The notes beneath the pieces were generated by a model, which had not been told where the DNA came from, did no database searches, and was given only the letters and a program-made list of their open reading frames with translations. Source: Chara braunii (lineage: Eukaryota; Streptophyta; Charophyceae; Charales; Characeae). Taken from it: a stretch of DNA of 49,651 nucleotides. Position 1 is the first letter of the stretch. The number at the start of each line of letters is the position of its first letter. Both the position numbers and the translations under genes were made by a program. The stretch lies in assembly GCA_003427395.1 (NCBI GenBank), contig BFEA01000290.1, positions 96,166-145,816 of the forward strand, in the 5' to 3' direction. Shown in pieces: positions 32,164-41,329 of the stretch.

Positions 32164-32326
32164 GGCCTCGGTTCACTACTCGCCATCCACCTCTCCGCCA
32201 CGCATGGCTGATGCGGCTTCGTTCCACTGCATCGCCAATAGCCATAAAATGGACCTGTCAGAATTTGGGTTTGAAATCACTTGGGGATGTGTTGCCAAGG
32301 CTTTCCATTTCCCCGACCTGCAACCG
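32164..32326. other. short spacer before the LTR
   Basis: Sequence of uncertain origin between the SINE and the proposed LTR start. The LTR could begin slightly earlier than called. Confidence 0.3.
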
Positions 32327-35006
32327 TGTCACAAACCACTTTCTGTGCCACGTGACTTCCTGCGCAATGACAATGAGGGGTCCTATGATGGGAGGGTTGG
32401 GCAAATTACGGGAGGTGGGATCGGAGGGTAAATTGCGTCGGTGTTCTCGCTTCTTTCTTTTCCTTCGTTTCGCTCTTTCCCTTTCGGCGGTGATGGGATG
32501 GGCCCGGGACAGACGGTTGAGTGTGCGCGCCCCGTTGGGCGGTATCAGTAATGGTTGGCGATGGTTCTTTCTTGCTCTACTGGGGAAAAACGGGGGGGAC
32601 CGAGATTTTTGGCGCGATGATCACGCGGGAGCTTTCCGGTTTCTTTTTAAATTTTCCGTTCATCTAAGGACGAGCCCCCAAGGGCTCTCGGAATTTTGAT
32701 TTCTTTTTGCTCTTCTTCCGTCTCGTCGGAATTTTTTGGTTGCAATTTTGAGTTTAGATAGGAATTTAGGACTTTTTGAATTTCTTGTCGAGCGACACCT
32801 CTTTCTTGCGCTCATCTTCCTGCGGCGGGAACGAGGTTCTGGCTCGACGGCGCCTTAATCTTGCATGCAACTGTAATTTTTGGGCGGGCGCCATTGTAAT
32901 TGTATCTTTCTTCTTTCGCCTTCTTCCCGCCTCCTGCCCTGTCGTTACTACGTCTGATTGGGCGGTGTGCTGCATGATCGGATCGATGCGTGGAGTGTGG
33001 CTATGTCCCCCATGCCGCAGTCAAGCCATGCAGAATGCAGGCACTGCCTTCCCTTCTCCTCTTTCCGATCCCTGCAATCTCGCACTCTTTGCTTACGCAT
33101 GCAGGCGATAAATTTTGTCATCGCAATAAAATAGCTCTCTTAAAAGTTTTGGAAGCTCGAGGTTAGCGCGATCAGTGAGGGTCGGCTAATGAGCAAAGTA
33201 AGAGGTGAGTTGATGTGGGAGTTGGGCGACCCGACGAGCTAGTGCCAAGTGCGCGGGGTTGACGTGTAGGCCACGACGGACTGTGGCGCACGGGCGAACG
33301 TGACGGGCGCATGCGGACTAAGCAGGGGGACAACTTCGTTGGTGGGTGCGAGATGACGGACTGTCCGCATCAAGAAGGAAGAAAGAGCGGAGAGAGAGGG
33401 GTGTGAGAGTGTAATCTTTTTCTTATCCTTTCTCAGTCCTTGTAGATAAAATTTTGGCTTCGGGCGAGACGCCCCTGTTTTGCATTTCGATGTTTCTTTT
33501 GGCGTGCTATCATGTGATGTGTGGGTTTTATGACTCTCCTTCCTATTTAAATTTTGTACTCACTCCGTGAGATGGACTTCATGATCTGGTAACGCTTGAC
33601 GCAATACCCCTGGGATTACGCAGCGCTTGCAGCGCCGATCTATCCCAACTTGATGATTAGCGGATGAAATGAGTTTGAGCTGTTGCAGTGCTTCGATATA
33701 TATCTGGATGGCGATGAGATGTCAATGGGCCATGTCATTGTGAATCAAAGGGGAGTTGTGTTGCATATCCGCGAGGGGGGAATTTTCCACCTGATGGCCA
33801 CATAACTTTTTTTTGCTCGAACAAAAAGGGCTAAGGGATTATTGCATGATTGACTGATAGATCGACCCACAGCAGACCAACCCCGCGAGTCCCCGTGTAA
33901 GTGCGATCTGACAAGCACGACTTACACGCGCACCCGCGAGGTCGGCCCGCAAATCCGAATGGACTTAGCACGACAGATCTCGATGCAATTGTCGAAATCC
34001 CCATCTGTGACCTATGGGGATCGCCGGGCGTGTATGGTTTAGTCCCAAAACGGACGAGATTAATACTTGAGGGAACTGGCTGCATGATTGAGCCAGTACG
34101 CTCCTTGGTCATTTGCGCAATTGGGAATGTGATCGGTTGGCCTTTGCGCACGCACGTGCAAGACAACAGTCGTCCGCGGACGTGCCACCTACAGGCGCGC
34201 CTACAAAAGACAATTACGATCTCGCCCCGTAGGAAGATGTGTGTGCACGAATTCCATCGAGCGAAACAATGGCGATAGATTCCCCTTTCTGGATCACCGA
34301 TCGCGAAAGCCTGAGGGACCCAGAATACCGAACGTATTGGGAGAGGGAACAGATCCGTTGAAAGCGGATCCGACAACATTGCCACCTATGAAACCCTTGG
34401 CCCCTTGAGTACCCCTGCTGGACTGAAAACGAGCGATTGTGCAGGGGCGACTTCCAGCTGGCAATCAACCAGGACTAGCGGATTCCCGATTACCCCGACA
34501 GTCAAAACCAGCAATATCTTCTAACCCTAGGCTTTGTTGCCATCACCACCGACTTCCCTCCCTACTATACCGTCCCCCCTTACCACCGGTTACTTGTGGT
34601 CCCCTGGGATTCCATAGCCCGGTTTTGGCCCCATCCGCTGTGCTCGGAGTGTCGGCCGCCCGGAGAGCATCGACAGGCGAGGGTCGCGCAACGAGCCCAC
34701 CCCAGGACAGAACGACAGGAACCCAGCTTGCCTTCATCGGACCCCGAAACCTGTGACGGCCGGCAGCGATACGAGCACTTCCACAGAGACAACCATAGCA
34801 CCCCACCCCGGCCCAGGCCGCACGATCGATCATCGCCCCAACTCTGAGCCAAAAGACACTTGCACTTCTACCCCTGAAACTGGCCACAGGAGATCTAAGT
34901 TTCGACCTAGGACTCCATCCCAAATCCCCAAAAATCCTTGGCACACCCCTTTTCGCACTTTCGGGCCCCCATCCCACTTCGATTAGGAAGTCACATTGGG
35001 CGTGAG
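32327..35006 (+). repeat. 5' LTR (about 2.7 kb)
   Basis: Begins TGTCACAAACCACTTTCTG, which aligns with TGTGACGAACCAATTTCCG at the start of the second LTR. Shared blocks include GCATGATCGGATCGATGCGT, GGGCGGGCGCCATTG, GTGAGGGTCGGCT, GCCACGACGGACTGTGG and GACGGACTGTCCGCATC. The end (about 34440-35006) aligns with 43130-43757. The U5 end seems to have lost the terminal GTGTCACA just before the primer-binding site. Short open frames inside are not genes. Confidence 0.65.
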
Positions 35007-35008
35007 GT

Positions 35009-35022
35009 TGGTATCGGAGCCG
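35009..35022 (+). promoter_or_regulatory. primer-binding site for initiator tRNA-Met
   Basis: TGGTATCGGAGCCG differs at one position from the usual plant LTR-element site (TGGTATCAGAGC), complementary to the 3' end of initiator tRNA-Met. It follows the LTR and precedes gag, as expected. Confidence 0.75.
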
Positions 35023-35192
35023 ACACGTGGCGAGCTCACAGGGAAACAAGTAGGATAGTCGCTCAAACGATCTGGCGAACAGAGGATGACCTAGACAATG
35101 GAACGCACCGCGCCGCGATCCTATAATACTTAGGAGTCGATCGGCCGAAAAACAGGCCGTCAATATGAACGCCAATTAAGCACCCAACGTTA

Positions 35193-35815
35193 ATGTATAG
35201 TTGGGCGGGGCACCTGTCCTGGCACCACCCGTCCGAGTTCGCGCACCAGCAGCTCCCCCTAATTTATATCTCTTCGACCCTGCGCATTACCTGGTCGGGG
35301 CATGGCTGGCCACCCTATGGTTTAGTACCATTGGTCAACATCCGCGTCCGACTGGGAGGAGATGCGCACCATTGGTTTAGTACGTACGCCTGGATCGATC
35401 TCTCGACCTTCGAGAGAAACTTCCTAAATCGGTTCGACTACATCCACCCTGAACAGGCTTTCTTTATGATCAAAGATCGTGTGCTGAAACCGCTTGAATC
35501 CATTACAGAATATCATAGTACGTTCTATAGGTTGTTTGTCAAGTCTGAGAGAGAGGAAAAGGTAGGTAGAGACTTGTTTATCGATGGGCTTCGAAGTCGG
35601 GCAATGAGGGCAAAATTGCGAAAGCAATTCTCCACCATCAACCATACCATGCAGCAGATTATGGACGGAGTTGAGGAAGTGGTAAGAAATTTCGCCGCCA
35701 ACTTCTTAGAAAGCGAAGATCACGCGAAGGAAGGAGACTCCTCGGAGCTGGCCCGGGCGAGAGCTGAGCTGGCAGTGCTTCAGAGCAAATTTGAAAATAT
35801 GGGTTTTGTTTTCAG
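35193..35815 (+). pseudogene. gag fragment (retrotransposon Gag domain)
   Basis: The open frame from ATG 35193 includes a typical Gag capsid region: HHWFSTYAWIDLSTFERNF, LNRFDYIHPEQAFFMIKDRV, ITEYHSTFYRLFVKSEREEK and VGRDLFIDGLRSRAMRAKL. A predicted helical stretch (SSELARARAELAVLQSKFEN) follows. No zinc knuckle is visible. After about 35815 the frame leaves recognisable Gag, and a 24-bp segment (near 35833 and 35888) is duplicated at the junction with pol, with protease missing. The protein would have packaged element RNA; the truncation makes it non-functional. Confidence 0.75.
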
Positions 35816-35889
35816 ACCCGTCACGAGAAGGAGTTATCCACGGACAACCTTACGAGAAGATGATGTGCACAAAGCACGTGACGGTCGTT

Positions 35890-36418
35890 ATCCACGGACA
35901 ACCTTACGAGTTACACGTGCTACAATACGTACCCGACGACACACACCGCCTGATTGCGGAAATTCTAAGGGAGTATCAGGGAGCGGTTAGCATAACGGAC
36001 ACGGACATCAGACTGTCAATGATCATCCAACACGAGATTCAGACTGGAGATCACCCCCCAATCCACTGCAAACCGTATCGGTATTCCCTCGCCGAACGGA
36101 AAACGGCTCTACAGAGGATTAGAGAGTTTGAGGCTAACGGATGGATTGAGCCGGCTACGGGACCGTGGTCGTTCCCCGTAGTCCTAGTACCAAAGAAGAA
36201 TGGGCCGATCCGGATTTGCATTGATTATCGCAAGCTGAATGATATCACTATTAAAGATGTATACCCCCCTCCCCGGATTGATGATTTGTTGGATGCGATT
36301 GGGTGTGCTAACTACTTAAGTAAGTTCGATATCCGCCACGTGTTTCATCATATTCTCGTTAAGGAGAAGGATTGGCCTAAGACGGCCTTTGTTCTGTTTG
36401 AAGGCACGTGCCAGCTAT
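35890..36418 (+). pseudogene. truncated gypsy reverse transcriptase
   Basis: A frame shifted relative to gag shows HEIQTGDHPPIHCKPYRY, a leader typical of gypsy RT. It continues WSFPVVLVPKKNGPIRICID, YRKLNDITIKDVYPPPRIDD and LLDAIGCANYLSKFDIRHVF. It stops at KTAFVLFEGTC, before the YxDD/FADD catalytic motif. Sequence after about 36418 is unrelated and GC-rich, so the gene is cut by an insertion or deletion. RNase H is not present anywhere in the window. Confidence 0.8.
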
Positions 36419-36680
36419 TAATCCCCCCCGGCGGCGGACAGGCGCGGCCAAGTCCGCGGCAGCGGCCAGTCCGCGAAGCCCGTGGATATGCTCGCGCAGA
36501 CTCACGGATTCGCGGACACGTGGCGGCCGCAAGGGAGGGGGTTTCACGATTCTGGCGGCGCCACATGGCAGCGCATCCCCTGCCCCACCCCCCCACACAA
36601 AAAATAAAATAAAAAAGATGAACTTTTGGTGGGGGGGGTTTGGGCGAAATCCAACCAAATTAAAAAAAAAAAAACAACGC

Positions 36681-36745
<65 letters not shown>

Positions 36746-37090
36746 AGTTGGCAGCTCGTCAGCAGTTGCCAACTCCTCGTCCTACCTACCCAAATCCCGA
36801 CTTCCCCCATCGTCGCCCTCCCTTCCTCCTCCTTCTCCTCCTCCTCCTCCTCTTCTACTTCTTCTTTGTCGTCACCCTCGTCAACGTCGTCCCCCAACCC
36901 TCCTCCTTCTCAGATTCGAGCAGTTCTTCACTGTGAAACCGCGCACAAATTGAGCGCGCGGTCGGCGCTAAAGATTTTGAGCGCCGCTCAATCCCGCGCG
37001 CAAAGCGCCTTGAGCGCGGTTTGAGTGCGCGCGGGGATATTTTTTTTGGGGGTAAAAAGTGCTAAAAAAAAAAATAAAAAAAATATAGGG

Positions 37091-37260
37091 TTGTAGATCT
37101 TTTTGAGATCTACAACCACATGTTTTTTATTTTATTTTTTGAAGTTTTGCTATATTTTTAAACAAATCACAAACATAAAAAGAAAGAAAAAAAAAAAAGA
37201 AAAAGATGAAATGAGTGGGTTTTTCTTTTTTTTCACGGAGATTGTTTGGTAGGCAACCAA

Positions 37261-37300
<40 letters not shown>

Positions 37301-37355
37301 TTCTATTTGACGATATATATATATAAGGTTGCAGATCTTTTGGAGACCTACAACC
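37091..37355. repeat. hairpin repeat family F, copies 2 and 3
   Basis: Stem TTGTAGATCT/AGATCTACAA at 37091-37115 and a diverged copy, GGTTGCAGATCT with GACCTACAACC, at 37327-37355. Both are followed by CAT and T-rich sequence, as at 1101-1123. Confidence 0.65.
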
Positions 37356-37487
37356 CCATTTTCTATTTTTATTTTTAAAGTTCATATGTATGTTAAAAAA
37401 CACAAAAAACACAAAAAACAGAAAAAAAAACAAAACACACACACGTACGCACACACACACACACACACATAGACAACCCCCCGCCCA

Positions 37488-37563
<76 letters not shown>

Positions 37564-37696
37564 NNNNNNNNNNNNNNNNNNNNNNNNNNNNNNNNNNNNN
37601 NNNNNNNNNNNNNNNNNNNNNNNNNNNNNNNNNNNNNNNNNNNNNNNNNNNNNNNNNNNNNNNNNNNNNNNNNNNNNNNNNNNNNNNNNNNNNNNN
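37564..37696. other. assembly gap of 133 N
   Basis: A run of N directly after a long CA repeat, which is probably why the assembly failed. The gap may be misestimated in size, and reading frames across it are meaningless. Confidence 0.99.
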
Positions 37697-37935
37697 CCAA
37701 CCAACCTCCCTCCCCACCAAAAATCACCCCCACCCCCCTTTTTTTTTTTCTCGTGCAACCCTCCCTACGACATCCCCTGCACTCGCGCAACCCCTCAGGT
37801 GCACACGTTTTTTTTTTTTAACGTTTTGAGCGCTTTGAGCGCGGGGGGGGGGGGATAAAGCGCGCGCTTAAGCGCTCGCTCTCGCGCTTATGTGCGCGTT
37901 CTCGCGCTTACGCGCGCTCATACGGTTTCATAGGT

Positions 37936-38556
37936 TCTTCAGCACTGTAGGTGTGCACGCGGCAACGGAGTTTCGCTTTGTGGTCCCCAACAGCCAGGCG
38001 CAGGTGCTGGCCAAAGCATTGGCTTATCGGCGACTCTCAGCGCCGAGAATCAGTCACATTTCAACAGTTGTCTTCTTCAGCGGGGATCTTAGTACGGTCG
38101 ATCCCAGAGCACATACTGCCATCCGTACCTCGTTGAGGAAGTGCGGCGAGGAATTGGCCCAGGCTTGGAGCCAGTTATTGGCGCGGGGAGGGGCGAACGT
38201 CGTCAATACCAACAGTATTGACACAGGCAGCATCCGCACTTCCCGGCACGAGCCGGCAGTTGCTCTCCCTGCGCTCGTCCCTTTCTTGCGCCCTCAATGA
38301 ACCGTTCCCAATTCTCTACCTTCACCTTTCCCTCTTTCTTCCCCACTTTCTGGCAGTCAGCCCTCCATCCCCGCCTCTCCTTCTGCGTGCGGCCGCTTAT
38401 AGTTCCGCTCATCAAGCCATCGCAGTGGGAGATATGGTGTGAGAATTACTCCACCCTTTCTTTGTGCCTAGTCGGGATCGAGTTGACGTGGACTCAGGAC
38501 AGTGAGCACCGTGTCGTGAGTGAGAGTGTGGAGCTGCTTATTATCCAAGCCTAGAG
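37936..38556 (+). other. unrecognised coding-like segment
   Basis: A plus-strand frame covering 37890-38300 reads TEFRFVVPNSQAQVLAKALA, YRRLSAPRISHISTVVFFSG and IRTSLRKCGEELAQAWSQLL, which looks like real, amphipathic protein sequence. It matches no family I recognise. It could be a broken exon of a host gene or of another element caught in the gypsy locus. Confidence 0.3.
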
Positions 38557-38563
38557 GTCAGAG

Positions 38564-38806
38564 GTGGAGGGAGACCTTCTCGGATTCGTCTTCGGAACAG
38601 TAGACGCAGGACATCGGCAAACGATCGTGTCGGAGCTCTTGGTCTCCTTCGCGCAGCTGCGCGACGATCTTCCAACCGACATCATCTCGCATTGCGACGA
38701 GAATCCGGTGTCGCACGGCCCACGTTCTTTGGCGGAGTTTAACACCGCACTTGCAATGGTCGGCCTGTCTGGAGAGGTAGCTACCCATCGTGCGTGGAGT
38801 ATCTGA
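38564..38806 (+). pseudogene. diverged PLAQL-type module
   Basis: An open frame with SELLVSFAQLRDDLPTDIIS followed by HCDENPVSHGPRSLAEF. This aligns residue by residue with LELMVPLAQLADDLPLEIVS and QSDDSPVPHVLTRLLTL at 40245-40370. At the DNA level many differences fall at synonymous third positions, as expected of sequence once under protein-level selection. The function is unknown. The DDLP-hydrophobic pattern is loosely reminiscent of an F-box start, but far too short to call. Confidence 0.4.
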
Positions 38807-39155
38807 ATCCCTGGGGGATAATCGATGTTTTCGTATCAAGAAGTAGACGCCGTAGAAAAAGTTCTTCGCCGACTCAATCCTCTCTTCCACGGCCCACCGT
38901 TCGCATATGTGGAGATGAGGGGGTTCAGGCTTCGTCCCCGGCCTTTATGCAGTCGTCACCTTGATTTTCTCACCCTCCATCGGCTCGCAGGCTGCACCCC
39001 CTTTCCTTCCAATTGGCACCCCTTTTCGCCTTCCCTTTTCCACCAGCTTTATTTCACCCGCCTCATCGTCACCGTCTTCCCGCATGCCACCACTCGTTCT
39101 CTCGTCACCTCCTTTCCCCTCCACGTCCTTCTCTTTAGCGCGGCTTGGCACAAAC

Positions 39156-39162
39156 AGACACA

Positions 39163-39221
<59 letters not shown>
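39156..39221. repeat. (CA)n microsatellite
   Basis: A CA dinucleotide run with an initial AACA variant. Confidence 0.95.
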
Positions 39222-39223
<2 letters not shown>

Positions 39224-39320
39224 GTGCGCACCTGCTGGTGGGTGAAGCTCCTGCATGTTCCCTCGTAGGAGGCTTGAGCACGGATGTGGCTGCTACGAGG
39301 TTTCCCGTAATACTATAATG

Positions 39321-39612
39321 TGTGACGCCCAACCTCACGCTCGACGCGACTTCCTGATCGGCGTGCCTGGAGGAGCCAGGAAGCACAGGGCCCTTTGAGT
39401 ACATTCGGAACATCAGTTACTTCTCGTCACTTTGTGAGACGATCTCGAGTGGGAGATCGTCTGCTAACTGCGCAAGGGGGACCATCAGCTCCAGGCTGAT
39501 CGGCATGCCTGGAGGAGTCAGGAACCACAGGCCCCTTTGAGTGGGAGATGGTCTGCTAACTGCACAAGGGGGACCGTCAGCTCCAGGCTGATCGGCGTGC
39601 CTGGAGGAGTCT
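39321..39612 (-). repeat. LTR end and tandem PLAQL-type modules
   Basis: On the minus strand, 39612-39536 is a partial unit and 39535-39417 a complete one, about 92 bp apart. A third partial unit near 39400-39362 ends at GCCGATCAG and is joined to about 40 bp of gypsy LTR end (to 39321). The complete unit encodes LELMVPLAQLADDLPLEIVS followed by QSDEK and a stop. Units share TTCCTG(A/G)CTCCTCCAGGCA. Confidence 0.65.
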
Positions 39613-39734
39613 GTTTCAATACGTTCTCGTGCCATTTCCAAAATTATGGGATCATCATCATCGTCACTACTTTCTGCATCCTCGGATGTCTGCCCGTTGT
39701 CCCAAGTAATCACGCGGAGAGTCCCTGTCATCGC

Positions 39735-40201
39735 AGGAGATCCTGCTCGTGTTCGTGGACCATTTTTTGAAATGGATCGAGGCCTATCCTTGTCGTATGC
39801 GACAGGCGGCCGAAATTGCGCGATACGTCGATCGGTTTTTAGGCATGCACCAGGACACGGAGGAAATTCTGACCGACAACGGGGTAGAATTTAGGGGAGA
39901 AGTCCTGAAGAATCGGGTCGTACACGGCGTCACTATTCGGAACACTGCACCCCACATGTCGCAACCCAACGGGCTGGTAGAAAATGCAAATAGGGTGATA
40001 AAGACAGTGCTACGACGCAATATCGCGGCACGGGACCCCAGGCCCTGGCCCGATATCGTAGATCACATCTTGGCGGTTCATCGAGGAACGCCCCACGAAT
40101 CTATGGGCCTGAGCCCGTTTCAGTTGAGGACCAATAGTGTCGCTTGTGTTTCAATACCGAGCCTCCTGGACGAATCTTCGTTGAACCGACGCAGCCGGTG
40201 A
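39735..40201 (+). pseudogene. gypsy integrase core
   Basis: The frame reads LVFVDHFLKWIEAYPCRMRQ, then EEILTDNGVEFRGEVLKN, then HGVTIRNTAPHMSQPNGLVE followed by NANRVIKTVLRRN. This is the integrase catalytic core (rve family), with the three acidic residues in place: D in VDHF, D in LTDNG and E in GLVENANR. DPRPWPDIVDHILAVHRGTP and GLSPFQL continue the usual pattern. The N-terminal HHCC zinc domain is missing and the frame shifts just after GLSPFQLRTN. Integrase joins the cDNA copy to host DNA; this fragment lacks the rest of pol and is not functional. Confidence 0.85.
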
Positions 40202-40203
40202 TC

Positions 40204-40410
40204 AACGAGCGCCTGTGGTTCCTGGCTCCTCCAGGCACGCCGATCAGCCTGGAGCTGATGGTCCCCCTTGCGCAGTTAGCAGACGATCTCCCACTCGAGA
40301 TCGTCTCGCAAAGTGACGACAGCCCGGTTCCGCATGTCCTCACACGGCTTCTAACGTTGTATCTTCAGTGGTCGGCGTGCCTGGAGGACTCAGGAGGAGC
40401 CAGGAACCAT
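40204..40410 (+). repeat. PLAQL module flanked by an inverted repeat
   Basis: A block GGTTCCTGGCTCCTCCAGGC at about 40216 and its complement near 40374-40409 (with a small insertion) enclose a segment encoding LELMVPLAQLADDLPLEIVS. The unit sits directly after the integrase frame, and matching units lie on the minus strand at 39362-39612. Confidence 0.65.
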
Positions 40411-40450
40411 CTGCAACCCGCCATCGCAGCAGGATTATCTGGACCCATGA

Positions 40451-41092
40451 GAGATCATCGATCTCGCCTTATTCCAAGATCGGGCGGCCTCCGAGGACGA
40501 AGAAATAGCGATCGAAGAAGAAAGCGTTGAAGAAGGAGAAAAAGTCGTCGAAGAAGACGAGGAAGAAGAAACCCCGGAGGAAGGTAGTTATAGTGAGCAC
40601 AGTGAGGGAGAGCGGAGTGAAGAGGAAGAAAAGGACGAGGACGAGTTGGAATTGGAGGAGTCTGAGTGGGAGATCTCGGCGGAGGAGCTCGAGCGAACAG
40701 AAGCGGAGCAGGCAGACGACCCCGAAGTGACGCGCAAAAGAGTCGAGATCGCAGCCGGGAAATGACAGCTGGAGTTTGCCAGCGTGGCAAATTTGCCAAT
40801 CACCGACAATCCTGCCCGCGACCCAGAGCCGCCTAAGCCTGAAGATGGAGAACAGGACGAGACTTCGAGCGCACCGGCGAGGCAGCGACAAAGCCGATCC
40901 CCCTCCCCCTCCACCTCCGACCATCCATCAGTTCGAGCCCGTACTGATGCAGGGCATCGGGCTTCATCCCTGGTCATTGTCCCGCCCAGGTGGAACGATT
41001 CTTACCCCCGCTTCCGATTAACCCTCCCCCTCGCCATGCCCCCATGTACCGTCTCCCCTTCCCCCTTCCCGGTGGAAATTGATGATCGGTAG
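40451..41092 (+). pseudogene. acidic post-integrase tail
   Basis: A plus-strand frame, open from 40451 apart from a TGA at 40763, encodes an extremely acidic segment (EEESVEEGEKVVEEDEEEE, SEGERSEEEEKDEDELELEE). It continues TRKRVEIAAGK and a Ser/Pro/Arg part, SAPARQRQSRSPSPSTSD. Frames overlapping it in other registers are basic or Leu-rich shadows. It lies between integrase and the second LTR, where a C-terminal extension of pol or an extra ORF would be. No enzyme motif is present. A separate host-derived origin cannot be excluded. Confidence 0.5.
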
Positions 41093-41329
41093 ATTGGTGT
41101 GTGCGCCACGGCGATGGCACGAATAATCCCCTCCTTGGATTGATGAGAGCCCTCCTGAGGAAATTGTAGGATAGAGCTTGCATGCCACGTTGGATGACTT
41201 CCACACTCCTTCGCACAGTAAGTGGTAGAGAAAAAGCTCTGCATGTCGATTGATTAGAGAACTCGACATGTATCACGATTCAAGCAAGCAGGAGTGTGCT
41301 TAAGATTGGAACCCCCTGGGCGTCACATA
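41093..41329. other. spacer before the second LTR
   Basis: About 240 bases without a recognised gene. A convincing polypurine tract directly before 41330 was not seen. Confidence 0.35.

Larger units (their letters stand above)
36419..37935. other. inserted low-complexity block with assembly gap
   Basis: Holds a GC-rich stem near 36466-36519 (GTCCGCGAA...TTCGCGGAC), a 64-base T-run (36681-36744), CTT/CTC-rich DNA and GAGCGC-rich ends at about 36929-37030 and 37825-37935. The (TA)n tract is at 37262-37297, the (CA)n tract at 37437-37563 and the N-gap at 37564-37696. The ends share TGAAACCG near GAGCGCGCG in inverted orientation, so 36929-37935 may be a TIR element. Confidence 0.45.

Noticed and set aside
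32211-32699. 162-codon plus-strand frame in the first LTR
   Set aside because: The homologous region of the second LTR does not keep the frame, so it is not coding.
8317-37355. CRISPR array or bacterial-type operon
   Set aside because: Repeat arrangements here are microsatellites, MITEs and satellites in a eukaryotic context; no cas genes or regular spacers.
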